A stretch of 64,000 bases of DNA, from contig CP136065.1 of NCBI GenBank assembly GCA_032622095.1, positions 244,093,474 to 244,157,473 on the forward strand, written 5' to 3'. The notes under the pieces are model-generated. The model saw only the letters and a program-made list of their open reading frames with translations, was not told where the DNA came from and searched no databases. Source of the stretch: Siphonodentalium dalli (Eukaryota; Mollusca; Scaphopoda; Gadilida; Siphonodentaliidae). Position 1 is the stretch's first letter, and each line of letters begins with the position of its first letter. The position numbers were made by a program, and so were the translations under genes. Below are positions 1 through 10,974 of this stretch, piece after piece.

Positions 1-1200
1 GCGTGGCAACACACGCATGTGATAATTATCAATAAAGGGCCATACCGAGTAATCTATATGCGGGTATCACCCCCTCCCCTTGAATCCTGAATACCATTTA
101 GTTTTGGGAGGTGAATACTGAATACACGTTTCCTAAGCCCCAGACAAAAAATGGGCAGTATTCAGTTTCTATGCGGTTTCCACGATATTTTGCCCAACCC
201 GTTCCCAAACAAAATCACCCCACCCCCAGAATAAATAGATAATTCTGTATCCTAGGCCCCAGAAAAAATGGACAGCATTAGTTTCTAGGCATTTGCCAGG
301 ATTTCTTGCCCACCCGTTCCCAAACAAAATATCGCCGTCTGGGGGCTATGACGCCGTTATGATATGATTAATGATACTTTATGATGGCATGGTGGTCGAA
401 TATGCCCAAGAAGCTATTTTACCCACTCAAATACCAATGCAAGCATTATAAATGCAAAATACGCTCTTTTTTGATACCATATGACTAGCACACAATATTA
501 TTTTGCGCCATCAAAACATGCGTCCAAGATGTTTTGCTTGAACCCGAATACCAGTTAATTCGGGGGTATGAATCCCGCGTACGGATTCAAATCACCCTGA
601 ATCCCGCGTACTGAAAATGGGGGAGGGGCGATACCCTCCTATATGCCACATTTGAAAAAACAGCTATAACCAAAGCAATCACAGAGAAACCAACATTAAA
701 TAATATTCAAACTATAAGTCAACAAGGACCAATTATCCAGTTAAAATAGACGGATAGAACCTAAAGTTGAACGACCTGTATTTTCATATACATGTACCAA
801 ATTATGTGGGCAATAGCCTCTATAGGGGCGCATAAGATACTATGGGTGGCGGGATGGGGTGGTGGGTAACTAACCTCTATACTCTAATGATCGAGGGGCG
901 CCTGCGCAGCATAAGATACTTATACCTATTATTTATGTGGGCAGTATCCTTTATATGGGCCCCTGCGCCGCATAAGATACTACGGGTGGCGGGATGGGGT
1001 GGTGGGTGCATGTAGTACAGAGAACTTTTTAACAGGATCACTATACCAGTACCAGCTCGGCCCTCATACCTGTATATAGGTCAAAGAGTCGTGACCTTGA
1101 ACTATCTTTCTATGGGTCGTCCTTTATATTAGTATATTTACTTTTGTTATAGCCTTTTGTGTCAAGTAAAAGCCAATTAAATTTGAATGAATGGTATTGC
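1..1200. repeat. Left flank with two short imperfect tandem repeats
   Basis: No gene is visible. Two diverged ~120-bp units lie at about 119-210 and 241-331, each ending in cccgttcccaaacaaaat. A second pair lies at about 804-885 and 933-1012, sharing gggtggcgggatggggtgg and 'cataagatact'. Neither pair has inverted ends, so they are plain local duplications. Confidence 0.6.
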
Positions 1201-1226
1201 TTTAAATCAAATATTTGTAAATTGGA

Positions 1227-1525
1227 AATAAGGTAAAGTTAATATCACGTGCTGTGAACGAGGTCACTGGCTATTCATTAGAGTATATGGCCCAGAGGTG
1301 TGGTAAATAGATAACAGGTTCTTAATAGGTCAAAGTCTCAATGACAACCGGTTTAATTTTTGTCAAATATAATCTCAGTGTTTTCCTGACCTAGTGGAGA
1401 TATAAACTTGGTTGTAGTGAATTAATACAACCCTGTTTGATATTTGTTCAAATTGGTTACTCAGTCAATGTTTGTCTGTCCTCACTATTTGTAATTCGCA
1501 AATAAGGTTAAACTAATACCAGGTA
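1227..1525 (+). repeat. Left terminal inverted repeat of the Polinton-type span
   Basis: This matches the reverse complement of 37871-38168 almost base for base, for example aataggtcaaagtctcaa and ttggttactcagtcaatg. I count about 8 differences in 300 bases. The repeat has an inner echo: the start (aataaggtaaagttaat) and the end (aataaggttaaactaat) resemble each other about 280 bp apart, so the terminal region may be a tandem of ~280-bp units and the true tip could lie further out. Confidence 0.8.
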
Positions 1526-1789
1526 CTGTCAATGACATCAATATCTATTTATGGGGATATTTGCTTATGAGGGGCGTTACGAACTAGTTTAAACTGGTTT
1601 CCATATCTACAAAACATAATATATAAAGTCTCATCACTGAGGCCAGCTAGAAGACAGTTTACATTCTGTGGATTAATATAAGAAGAGACGACAAGAGTAA
1701 GCTTTGTTGAATGGAAATGAATAAGGTAAGTGGCTAAGTACTTACTGTTTTATATTAGTCCCATATCTCTCTGATTTTTACACAGTATT

Positions 1790-1851
1790 TTAACAGTATA
1801 TGATCCGTAGGAAGAATATGTTAACAGTATATGATCCGTAGGAAGAAGATA
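1790..1851. repeat. Tandem duplication of a 31-bp unit
   Basis: The unit with core cagtatatgatccgtagga occurs twice in direct succession at 1790-1820 and 1821-1851, just inside the left terminal repeat. Confidence 0.8.
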
Positions 1852-1971
1852 TGTATAGAAATTCTGTTTAAATGATCTGGCCGCTATTATTATAGATGTT
1901 GGTTATACTTGTTGTTTATAATCCATATGATGCTGCTTCCAATGAGTTTATTATCTACAATGTGATATGTA

Positions 1972-3289
1972 TTACTGTGTTGTTTCAGTGTTTCCTTCAT
2001 CAGGGAAGAACCATCTGATCTCACAACCAAAGTCTGCTATATTTGTAAAGTTTGGACTAAATAATTCCCGAAATACACTCTCATGGAACGAAACTGCTCT
2101 TGAGTGGTTAACTTTTGTATACCAGCTCTTGTAAAAATTATACAAAACCAAATCGGGGTCACTTGTAACACCACCAGCAATTGGTTCTGTCAGCCTCGAA
2201 ATATATTCTAGCTCGTTATAAGACTTGAATCCACCACTGTCACTATGGTATCGTTGATAGTGACAGTCTGGTCGTTCTTCTGATCCCAAATGAGCTAAGA
2301 CAGGATAGATGCTATTATCTAACAAGATGAAATTGTTGGGAATAACGGACGTGTCGTCTAGCCAGCGTTCTAAAACATCAGGTTCCAAATCTTCATTCTG
2401 ATGATCACAATTTCTGTATCCTATTGGATTCCCTAGTTTTAGTCTGCCACCATTTTCATCCATATTGCTAACCCAAACAAAAGTTTTGTTTAACCCGTTT
2501 ACGAAAATCATGTTTGCGAGCTTATATAATGCTCGCCGTCGTCATGGAGATAACGGAAACTTAATTACTCGGATGGTATCGAAAATATTTTCATTTAATG
2601 TGATGTCTGAAGGTTTCCACTCTTCGGATATCCATGTGTGGACCCAGGAATCTAAGAACGACTGTCTGTCAATAAGAAATATTGTGTCCATTGGAAGGTG
2701 ATTGTATAAAAGTATAAGTTTATTTCTACTTTGCGAAAGCAGAGTTTCAGCAATATTCTCTGTATTATATGCCAAATCGAGAGGTAGCTCATCAGGGTCT
2801 TCTTGTGTCAGTATATCCAGAATCCCGTTATCATTTGGAAGACTTGTTACATAATCTTCCATATCTGCTGATGGTATCCTCCGGAGGCAGAATGTCTGCA
2901 ATGATCTATGCATATATGGAAACAAGTTGACGATGTCGCTTAATACATGCTGTGGTTGGCTTATAGTTGATGACCTGAGATGTTGAACGAGGTTGGTTAT
3001 TAACTCGTCCTCTCTCACCATGTGCTAACCAATCCATGTCGAAAATTGGGTCAGACTCCCCGCTATCTGAAGTTGATGCTTCACTAGTTGACATATGTAA
3101 GTTCTCAGATAATACACAATCAGATAGCAGTGCGAGATGATCAATTGGTGGAGAGGATGTTTGATCTTCATTTATAGCAGAACTATGAGCACGAGTATAT
3201 AGTGCCGATCTATCATCACTACTCATTGAATATATGTCGTGATCGCTCACGCTAACGTTATATAAATGTCCCCACCATCTCAGCGCCAT
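1972..3289 (-). pseudogene. Unidentified coding block at the left end of the Polinton-type span
   Basis: The minus strand holds stretches of good coding character at about 3289-2906, 3021-2542 and 2511-1972. They are acidic, rich in D, E, S, W and aliphatic residues, and unlike the poly-A or poly-T shadows elsewhere. The first part is Ser/Asp-rich and probably disordered. The later parts contain many W, Y and F residues (for example WVHTWISEEWKPSD), suggesting a folded protein. I do not recognise the family. The block follows the Rep-like helicase remains on the same strand and ends about 450 bp from the left terminal repeat, so it may be a second gene of the same captured unit, or a Polinton end gene. 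It is treated as a fossil and looks broken in one or two places. Confidence 0.45.
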
Positions 3290-3348
3290 GTTGCTTGATA
3301 ACGTATGAATGCTGTCTAAATCTATGTTATCAGTGTTTAAAATGCCAG

Positions 3349-4085
3349 TTAAGTCGGGATCATCTGGACGTCATCATCAATGGGTGATGGTGGTCGTTGT
3401 AAAATATTAGCAGATGGTTGAACTATCCCTACTTGAACAAATGTTTGCCGATTTAACGTGGGCAGACTAAAGCTTGGTCTCGGCAGCATGACATGTATAT
3501 TAGATGAAGTGCTTGGGAAATTTCCTGCTTCTAACTGACGAACTACACTGTCCATAGAAGTTAGTTCTATTGCGATTGGAGTGGATGTTATCTGTATAAG
3601 ATGGTCAGATTCCAAAATAGTCCATCTGTCACTGCCTACAAGAGCTGCGTGTGGTCGAAAGTTGGCTAAGCACAGAACAGCAGGTGGAGTAAAACGTTTA
3701 GACAATGTGCTGTTCTTCGAAAATAACCGTCCATTCACAAGGCACTCTATATCTGTATAGTTTATGAACCTTTGGTTCGAACGAAAATCACAATAGGCTC
3801 AAAATTATAATGTGAGTAGAGATATACCCCAAGGAGTAATACTAGCCCATCCTTAGAAGCCTCTAAATAGTTGGCCAAAGTTGTTTTCCTTGTATTTCCA
3901 CAGGAGTCCCACACCCAAGTAACAGTCCGCTGACTAAGATCACCGAGTTGTCGGTTTATTATCTGGCAAATGTGCGACTGCCAAGGGCGAAGTGTTATGC
4001 CAAGAACTTCTTCCCGTTTTTCCAAATGTTTGTTCTTTATCATAGCAGCACCACATGATTTAACACACTTACGCTTAGGAGGCAT
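3349..4085 (-). pseudogene. Rep-type SF3 helicase fossil (CRESS-DNA-virus-like)
   Basis: The leftward product begins MPPKRKCVK, then LRPWQSHICQIINRQ, a Walker-A-like segment following WVWDS, and later PPAVLCLANFRPHAAL followed by DRWTILE. The order 'LRPWQ - WV(W/Y)D - Walker A - (V/L)xxAN(F/W) - DRW' is what replication proteins of circular Rep-encoding ssDNA viruses and their integrated relatives show in the superfamily-3 helicase half. The N-terminal HUH endonuclease half is not visible. The copy is broken, with a few breaks, and only the helicase part remains. It ends in a Ser/Pro/Asp-rich tail. Alternatives are another SF3 helicase (parvovirus or Polinton-like-virus type); the motif-C 'AN' pattern favours CRESS Rep. 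The start codon region lies inside the 307-bp duplication that brackets the neighbouring Penelope element. Confidence 0.6.
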
Positions 4086-4371
4086 AATCCGTTACGAATT
4101 TGTTAACACTAACTGCTAGTCAATTGCGAAAATGATCAGAATGTATGATTTTGTGACCAGTATTCAATATAGAAATATCATGAACAAACACGACATATAG
4201 CCTGAGCAATATGACGAAATTTTCAACTCTGTCTTGACAAAAGATAAAAAAAAGATTGCAAATGGTGGGAGCCATTATGACGCATCTATATACTTATGCG
4301 GTATATTTGACAAGACGATTGCAAATATAGGTATAGGGATCTGCACAACGCTATGTTTGCTCACGAAACTA
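4064..4371 (+). repeat. Left copy of a ~307-bp direct duplication flanking the Penelope-like element
   Basis: From cacttacgcttaggaggc to 'gctatgtttgctcacgaaa' this stretch recurs at 7415-7721 with only about 8 differences. It lies directly outside both ends of the Penelope-like insertion, the position expected of a target-site duplication, although it is unusually long. Confidence 0.8.
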
Positions 4372-4760
4372 GTTTGTATATAAAATGGTGTATGTATATC
4401 CAACCGTAAGCCATTGATTGGAGGTAGCGTTATGTAACGTGGTGCCCGACACTATGCTATGAATTCGGATAGTCACTATAAGCTGGTGTTTCGTGTCTAT
4501 TTCTATTCGCCGACTACTCGTCAGGGACAGGCGATTTAATTAGATAAGTCGACATTTTATATGTCTGTTAACATGTATTACATGTGTATATAGTTTGTGC
4601 CAAGTTGTGTGGAATCGTTGGATTTGCAACATTCATTCAATCATTTTGTATCGACGGAATGCATAGGATTCCAATTGGTCTTTGCCACATTTGTGGTAGG
4701 TTGGATGGTCTGTAGTTTGTAGTTTCAAACTCCCCGCGTTCACTGCCGATGTGAAGACTG
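4372..4760 (+). repeat. PLE pseudo-LTR, inverted copy
   Basis: Begins gtatataaaatggtgtatg and runs to about gcgttcactgccgatgtg. It is the reverse complement of the two right-hand copies, including the shared blocks ctgacgagtagtcggcg (seen here as its complement) and 'gaatgcataggattccaattgg'. Confidence 0.8.
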
Positions 4761-5297
4761 CATGTCGGGTCGCTTTAAGATATAACTCAATTCAAACCAG
4801 TTTAAGCTGGTTAATCTCCGAGGTTAGCCGATTGTATGCGAGTTGTGATAAGCAGCAAATCATGCTGGGAAGGTAATGTTACCGAATAGCGCTCCACGAC
4901 ATGCGGTATTCCTTTGTGGTTACTTCACATGTGCGAATATTTCAAGTGTGAAAGTTTTATCCGTAATTAATCACTTGTTAATGAATCGTTAGGACAATTG
5001 AAGTCTCTTTGTATCAGAGGGTTTTCGCTGTTGCGTCAAGAATTAATTGATCAATATGAATCGGCTTTGTTCAAAATTTAACGTCTGTCAGTGTAGCAAT
5101 TGAGGAATTTCTCGTTCCTGTATTTGAGAGCCGAACTCTGTGACCATCTCACGGAGGCCCGGTTCCATTACGTAACAGGTTGTGGCGTTCTGGTCTTGTC
5201 GGTATTAAAGACGCTTGACATTTTTATGAGAAATTATCAGCTCCCGGCCATTTCCCGGCAAAATATTAACCTTTGACTTCTAAGGAACGCACCTTAG

Positions 5298-6650
5298 TTA
5301 GGCGTTTAGATTGAATAAAGAGCGTTTTTTCGACAATATTTCACCCAATTTACGGGTACGTCGAAAGACAAGACGTGGTGGTTCCTCAAATATTTCCTGC
5401 ATTGAGGCTTCTTTAGAAAGAATTCCCCAGTTGTCCTTCAGGATATTACCAATTCTTTTGGCGCCTGAGTGGTATATCGTGCACATTGTCGATTTTATAT
5501 TTCTTTTGTTTACATTTTTTGTTTTGCATTCCAAAAGTTCATTTCGTTTGTCAAATGTGACAGTATTCGAATATTGTTCTATTTCTTTTACGCTGTAGCC
5601 CCTGTTTCTGAGCTTCTCGGCAAACATTTCGTGTTTAATTTCAAAATTCTTCTCGTTGTTGGAATTTCGTAGGTATCTTGTGCATTCACCAATGATGAAT
5701 GATTTAAAGTTGTTCGTTGAGTGACTCGATTCCCGATGTAAATATTGAAAGGAATCTGTCGGTTTGGTGTGGCATTTTAGATCCAGAATGTGCATTTCTT
5801 CAAATCGCTTCCCTTTGTAGATATCTAGGTCTAGAAATGTGCAGTTTTGCTGGCTGATATTGAATGTGAACTTTAGTAAGTCATGTGCTTTGTTTGCTAT
5901 TTCAAATAGGGCTAATATTTCCTCAGTTTGACCTTTGAATATAATCAGGCCATCATCTCTAAATCTGTTATGGAAAAGTATTTTGTTTTTGTGAGGGAAT
6001 GCCTCAATCAGTTGGTTTATATGTCTGTGAATTGCTATATCGCAAATTTCAGGACTAGGTTTAGCTCATTGGGCAGCTCCAACGATTTGTTTAAAGCATT
6101 TACAGTTAAATGTAAATTCATTGGTTTCTAGAATGAGTTTTGCTATCTCCACCAAGTCATGTGTCAGTGGCCTCTTTACTGGGAGCGTGTTTTCCATATA
6201 TTCATCAAGGTCGATTTTTAGAGCCTCCAGTAGTTCACCGAATCGTAGGTTCGTATATAGACTAGTAATATCATAGGTTACTAGTAGAGGGTTTTTATCA
6301 ACAGTAATGTTTTCGAGTTGATTAATAAGGTTAACTGTGCCTTTTATGTAAGTTGGTTGTTTTTGGACTATTGGTTGTGAAAAATAGTCAAGGAAGTGTC
6401 CGATTTTTTCGGTTGGGCTGCCTTTCTGAGATATGATTGGTCTCGCAGGTGGTATTATTTTAACCCCTGTGTCGTTGAAAGGCGGGTCGATGTTTTTGAG
6501 TTTATCCCCAATCTTGTGGATTTTCATCAGGAAGTATATGTATGGAGTGTTGAGTTGTTCATTCCTGTTGAATAAAAATGATCAAGTAGTATCATCTATC
6601 GATTTTTCTAAGTGCATCCTATGTACCAAGGTGAGCACTTTGGAGTGAGT
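5298..6650 (-). pseudogene. Penelope-like reverse transcriptase
   Basis: Leftward translation from about 6580 gives TPYIYFLMKIHK, then RPIISQKGSPTEKIGHFLDY and VTYDITSLYTN. Further on come the catalytic box FRDDGLIIF, FLDLDIYKGKRFEEMH, LHRESSHSTNNFKS, RGYSVKEIEQ and a C-terminal EPPRLVFRRTRKLGEIL. This is the RT palm and thumb order typical of Penelope-like elements ('KIHK', 'RPI(V)S..GSPT', '(Y/F)xDD' with D-D intact). At least one in-frame stop lies before the catalytic box, and the N-terminal part is short, so the copy is dead. The usual GIY-YIG endonuclease is not seen. Because the coding strand is minus, the 5' end lies at the right, next to the tandem pseudo-LTRs. Confidence 0.8.
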
Positions 6651-6724
6651 CAATTTCCCGTATTTCCTCATAGTGTATACCGTCATACATTTGTTTTAAG
6701 CCTTCTGATATGTAATCAGCCATG

Positions 6725-7414
6725 TCAAAGACCAATTGGAATCCTATGCATTCCGTAGATACAGAATGATTGCAAGAAAGTTGCAAATCCAACGATTCCA
6801 CACAACGTGGCACAAACTATATACACATGTAATACATGTTAACAGACATATAAAATGTCGACTTATCTAATTAAATCGCCTGTCCCTGACGAGTAGTCGG
6901 CGATAAAAATAGACACGAAACACTAGCTTATAGTGACTATCCGAATTAATAGCATAGTGTCGGGCACCACGTTACATAACGCTACCTCCAGTCAATGGCT
7001 TACGGTTGGATATACATACACCATTTTATATACAAACTGGACATCGGCAGTGAACGCGGAGAGTTTGAAACTACAAACTGCAGACCACCCAACCAACCAC
7101 CAAATGTGGCAAAGACCAATTGGAATCCTATGCATTCCGTAGATACAGAATGATTGCATGAAAGTTGCAAATCCAACGATTCCACACAACGTGGCACAAA
7201 CTATGTACACATGTAATACATGTTAACAGACATATAAAATGTCGACTTATCTAATTAAATCGCCTGTCCCTGACGAGTAGTCGGCGAATAAAAATAGACA
7301 CGAAACACTAGCTTATAGTGACTATCCGAATTGATAACATAGTGTCAGGCACCACGTTACATAACGCTACCTCCAGTCAATGGCTTACGGTTGGATATAC
7401 ATACACCATTTTAT
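6725..7414 (-). repeat. Two tandem PLE pseudo-LTR copies
   Basis: Two units, ~6725-7036 and ~7036-7414, each contain 'aaagaccaattggaatcct', atgtcgacttatctaatt and end ggatatacatacaccatt. They are in the same orientation as each other and opposite to 4372-4760. Short out-of-frame ORFs repeated in both units are by-products, not genes. Confidence 0.8.
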
Positions 7415-7721
7415 ATACACACTTACGCTTAGGAGGCATAATCCGTCACGAATTTGTTAACACTAACTGCTATTCAATTGCGAAAATGATCAGAATGTAT
7501 GATTTTGTGACCAGTATTCAATATAGAAATATCATGAACAGACACGACATATAGCCTGAGCAATATGACGAATTTTTCAACTCTGTCTTGACAAAAGATA
7601 AAAAAAGATTGTAAATGGTGGGAGCCATTATGACGCATCTCTATACTTATGCGGTATATTTGACAAGACGATTGCAAATAAAGGTATAGGGATCTGCACA
7701 ACGCTATGTTTGCTCACGAAA
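7415..7721 (+). repeat. Right copy of the ~307-bp duplication
   Basis: Direct repeat of 4064-4371. After it the sequence continues into non-repeated DNA (7722-8244) that holds no recognisable gene and would have been contiguous with the left copy before the PLE inserted. Confidence 0.8.
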
Positions 7722-8244
7722 GTAGTGATCATACAGTTAATTATAATTTTATTGTAATCCCTGTTATTGCTGGCTATATAATATGACCATACGTAAACGT
7801 AATAAAGCCCGCGTAGATTAAATGAACATGCATGGCGGTTTGCGTTCCAAAGTATTATTATATTAATAATCGCTTTTAAATAATCCCGCGGTATCAAAAC
7901 AAGTCGTCGCAATTGCATGCTTTGGCATCGATACAGAAAATAATGACATTTCCTTCCGTGTTCGAAAAGAACATTACAAGAGGTTGTACTTTTGTGAGAC
8001 ACGTTTCCCATAACATCTACACTACATGTATATATCTAACAATATATTCGCGTTGGTAACCCTGAATATATGGCCTGCTTAGATATAAGAAATTTACTTT
8101 GCTCCATTGTGTGTTGAAATTCGGCAACGTTGGAAATATGCACACCGACAATGTGATAAATAACTAATGAGAACATGATGTGACACAACCGCATTATACA
8201 GTGTGATGTATATGGCTCAGGATATGTTGATACACTGAATCATA

Positions 8245-8381
8245 TACAGTAATGCCATAAATAATCGATTCCTTAACCACAGCAGAATTATGGGTAATTT
8301 TTCAGGATTTAGTCAAAAATATAGCTTGTTGCCCATAATTCTGCAGAGGTTAAGGTGTCGATAGTTTAGGGCATTACTGTA
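8245..8381. mobile_element. 137-bp MITE, TA-flanked, mariner-like
   Basis: The ends tacagtaatgcc... and ...ggcattactgta are inverted copies, and the match continues inward for about 50 bp with small gaps ('ttaacc(a)cagcagaattatggg'). TA lies at both tips, as in Tc1/mariner MITEs. The whole element is one imperfect hairpin. Confidence 0.75.
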
Positions 8382-8403
8382 GTCCCAACATATTCAACGC
8401 CTA

Positions 8404-8740
8404 TTGAATTCTGAGTGGTCTGTGCTTCTGTGCATAAGTTGGAGGGAGTCGGATGAGTTCATGGCAACTTCACATACAATGTGGTACAGTACAGTTCACA
8501 GTTTGACAGAACAACGCCATGTTACATGTCGCAAGCATATGGGCACTCTTCCCGGAATATCAACACATTCAACTCGGAACGCATTGTGACATTAACAAGA
8601 CAGTCAATGACTGTGGGTCGCTACTAAGACTGAAAAGACTGATAAGACTGGGACTCTGGAGACCACAACAGTCAGAACTTTTCATAATCACTTTAAATGA
8701 AAGAGCTCTAAACAGGATATGTGGTTAGAGAGACTTCACG
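8404..8740 (+). repeat. Fragment of the 'gcaagcatatgg' repeat family
   Basis: The stretch 'catgtcgcaagcatatggg' with 'cggaacgcattgtgac' returns in degenerate form four or more times at 10975-12060. No protein signal is convincing. From 8740 to about 9030 I see only unique non-coding sequence with a poly-C run. Confidence 0.5.
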
Positions 8741-9029
8741 TATATATAGATTGGTGAAAATCCACCTTGAAATTACCAAATGTACACTACTGATCACCCC
8801 CCCCCCCCTCCTCCAGTTCAACAAGTCCCCTCCAGACCGGTCTACAGACTCCCAAGTCTTAGGTTGGAATTTCACAACTGACACCTCAAACTTTCTCACT
8901 TGTTGGAAATTTTCAATCTCACAAGCGCCTTTTTTCTAAAAACCATTTAGACATGTCTGAAGCCCAATTATCCATGGACCCAAAACACAATACATGTATG
9001 TCAGATTAATCAGTCAGGTGGTTCCAAGG

Positions 9030-10936
9030 TTGATGTTTTAATGAATTTGGTATTTCAATGATTTAATTAGACACAAAAGTGTTAACTCCCCATAGCCCCG
9101 CCATTTCTTGACAGGTTGACCTCATTTTAACAAATCTGAATCTCAGTCACTAACGGATCCTCCTGATTGCTCCATACATATAGTTATGTCCCTGGTCCCA
9201 CCCTATTTAACCTGGTGACCCCATCTGAATAAATTTGAATCCCAGACACCAAAGAACCCTTCATACATATGATAAATATCAGTAAAATAGACCTGATGGT
9301 CCTTTTGAAGGAAGCATATTAAGAGGGAAACTGTCCTTCGTTTGGTTCCTATTTGACCAGGTGACCCTATTTTTTAAAATCTGAATTGCAGTCATGGAAG
9401 AACATTCCGTGCTAAATAAGCCAACTAGTTGTTGCAAACATATTTTAAGAATTACTATGTAGTGAAATAGTTAAGTCTCTGGCTCTGCCCTTATTTTACT
9501 TTGTGATCCCATTTTCACAAAGCTGTCACCCAAGGTAATTTCGTACCAAATATAAGCAAAATAGGCCATTTTATTCTTGCAAAGAAGACACATCATGAAT
9601 TACTATGGAGAGAAAGAGTAATGTACCTGGCCTTGCACCTACTTGACCTTGTGACCCTGATTGAACAAATATCACAATCACCAAAGAAGCAGCCTGCAAA
9701 TAGTGTGCTATTCCTACATTGTGTGTGCCTGGCCTAAAGCAACACAATGTATTGTACAACCAAGCCTTGAAATAGTGTGATAGTGTGTCTGTCATTTGCA
9801 GAATGAGGTCCCCCAGAGGGTGACTTTAGTGACGCTATAATGTACAGTGGCTAGCATCACTAAATTCACCCTCTGGGGACCTCATACTGCTAAGGCCCTG
9901 AACTGCTATGGCAGACCTAGGATAAGATTGATGTTCCGCAGTTGGAAGTTGATGTTCACCCATTGGGCACCTCAATTATGAATTTTATCTTCTGCAAATT
10001 AGGGGAAATAGAAATTTCCTAGAAGGGAAATGTAACTAAAACAATGTTAATTTGATACTATAGATACGTCCCAGAAGATGAGGCCTAAGCAAAATGAGGT
10101 CTACAAAGGGTGAATTTGGTTATGCTAGCCCACTGTCTGGGACAGCATCACTAAATTCACCCTCTGGGAACCTCATTCTGCAAATGTCAGACACACTAAA
10201 TTCAGGCAGTTTGTTTAAAATTGCTAGCAATATGTTTATACAAGCTGTCGGTGACATATTATTCTAATCTAGATTAATGACCTGTGTTTCTCTCTGTTTA
10301 TCCACAAAGAGATATCTGCAACTTTAAATAGAACAGTCTGGAAATGATATCCGTTGGAAGGGATGTTGGTTGGGTGCAGGCCACTGCAGGGTGTGGTGGG
10401 TCTGGGCCATCTCGGAGGGGGGATGGGTAATGGAATATTTCTATAATTTTAGAAGATTAAAGTTTCATAACTCTGCAGATGTTATAATGGTGTCACTTTT
10501 TTCAAATTTTATAAAATGATTAAAAAATATTTGTTTGTTATGGTGAAAATTCAAAAAACCTGACCAAATTTTTTTTTTAAAGTTATGTCACTGGCTCCGC
10601 CCACATTCGACCCAGTGACCTCATTGGAACAAATCTGAATAACAGTCCCCCAAGGACCCTTTGTACCAAATATGAACCCATTCGGCCAAATGAAATCGTA
10701 AGAATTACAGAGTTATGGCCCTGGCTTCGCAACTATTTGACCCAGTGTCCTCATTTGAACAAATCTGAATGACAGTCACCTAGGGAACATCCACACCAAA
10801 TATGAACCAATTCGGCATTACGGTTTCAGAGGAGATGTTCAAAGAATTGTTCACGGGTGGACGGACAGACGGACGGACGATGGATGAGGAGTGATGACTA
10901 TAGCTCCACCGGAGACTTCGTCTCAGGTGAGCTAAA
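9030..10936 (+). repeat. Molluscan dispersed repeat ending in the 'caggtgagct' hairpin
   Basis: Several degenerate ~150-200-bp units repeat the theme 'tatttgacc.ggtgaccc..tttgaacaaatctgaat..cagtcacc' with 'accaaatatgaacc'. The right end is cggacagacggacggacg followed by a short hairpin (agctccacc / ggtgagct) at 10901-10936. The same terminal hairpin and GGAC-rich tail occur inverted at 60264-60400. This architecture is common in mollusc genomes. No coding region is visible, so it is non-autonomous. A MITE (9781-10198) interrupts it. Confidence 0.6.
9781..10198. mobile_element. 418-bp MITE with long inverted ends
   Basis: The left end tagtgtgtctgtcatttgc and the right end, read as complement tagtgtgtctgacatttgc, continue to match for about 55 bp through 'agaatgaggt..ccagagggtga'. 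Each end also folds on itself (9799-9890 and 10096-10184), so the element is a double hairpin. TA at both tips suggests a Tc1/mariner relative. Confidence 0.75.
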
Positions 10937-10974
10937 ACTAACCACGATTGAACATAGCTTCATTAACGGTCTGA

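Larger units (their letters stand above)
4372..7414 (-). mobile_element. Penelope-like retroelement (PLE) with inverted and tandem pseudo-LTRs
   Basis: This ~3.0-kb insertion has a reverse transcriptase read leftward (5298-6650). The same ~380-bp terminal sequence occurs three times: inverted at the left end (4372-4760) and twice in tandem at the right (about 6725-7036 and 7036-7414). Penelope elements are known for such pseudo-LTRs in direct or inverted order. No GIY-YIG endonuclease is recognisable downstream of the RT; the frame ends shortly after a '(E)EPPRLVFRRTRKLGEIL' segment. Near-identity of the flanking duplications and of the pseudo-LTRs suggests a young insertion. The element sits just upstream of the Rep-like fossil. 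Confidence 0.75.

Noticed and set aside
7628-8011. 127-codon minus-strand frame
   Set aside because: Its first part crosses the 307-bp duplication and the rest has no recognisable motif; not enough to call a gene.
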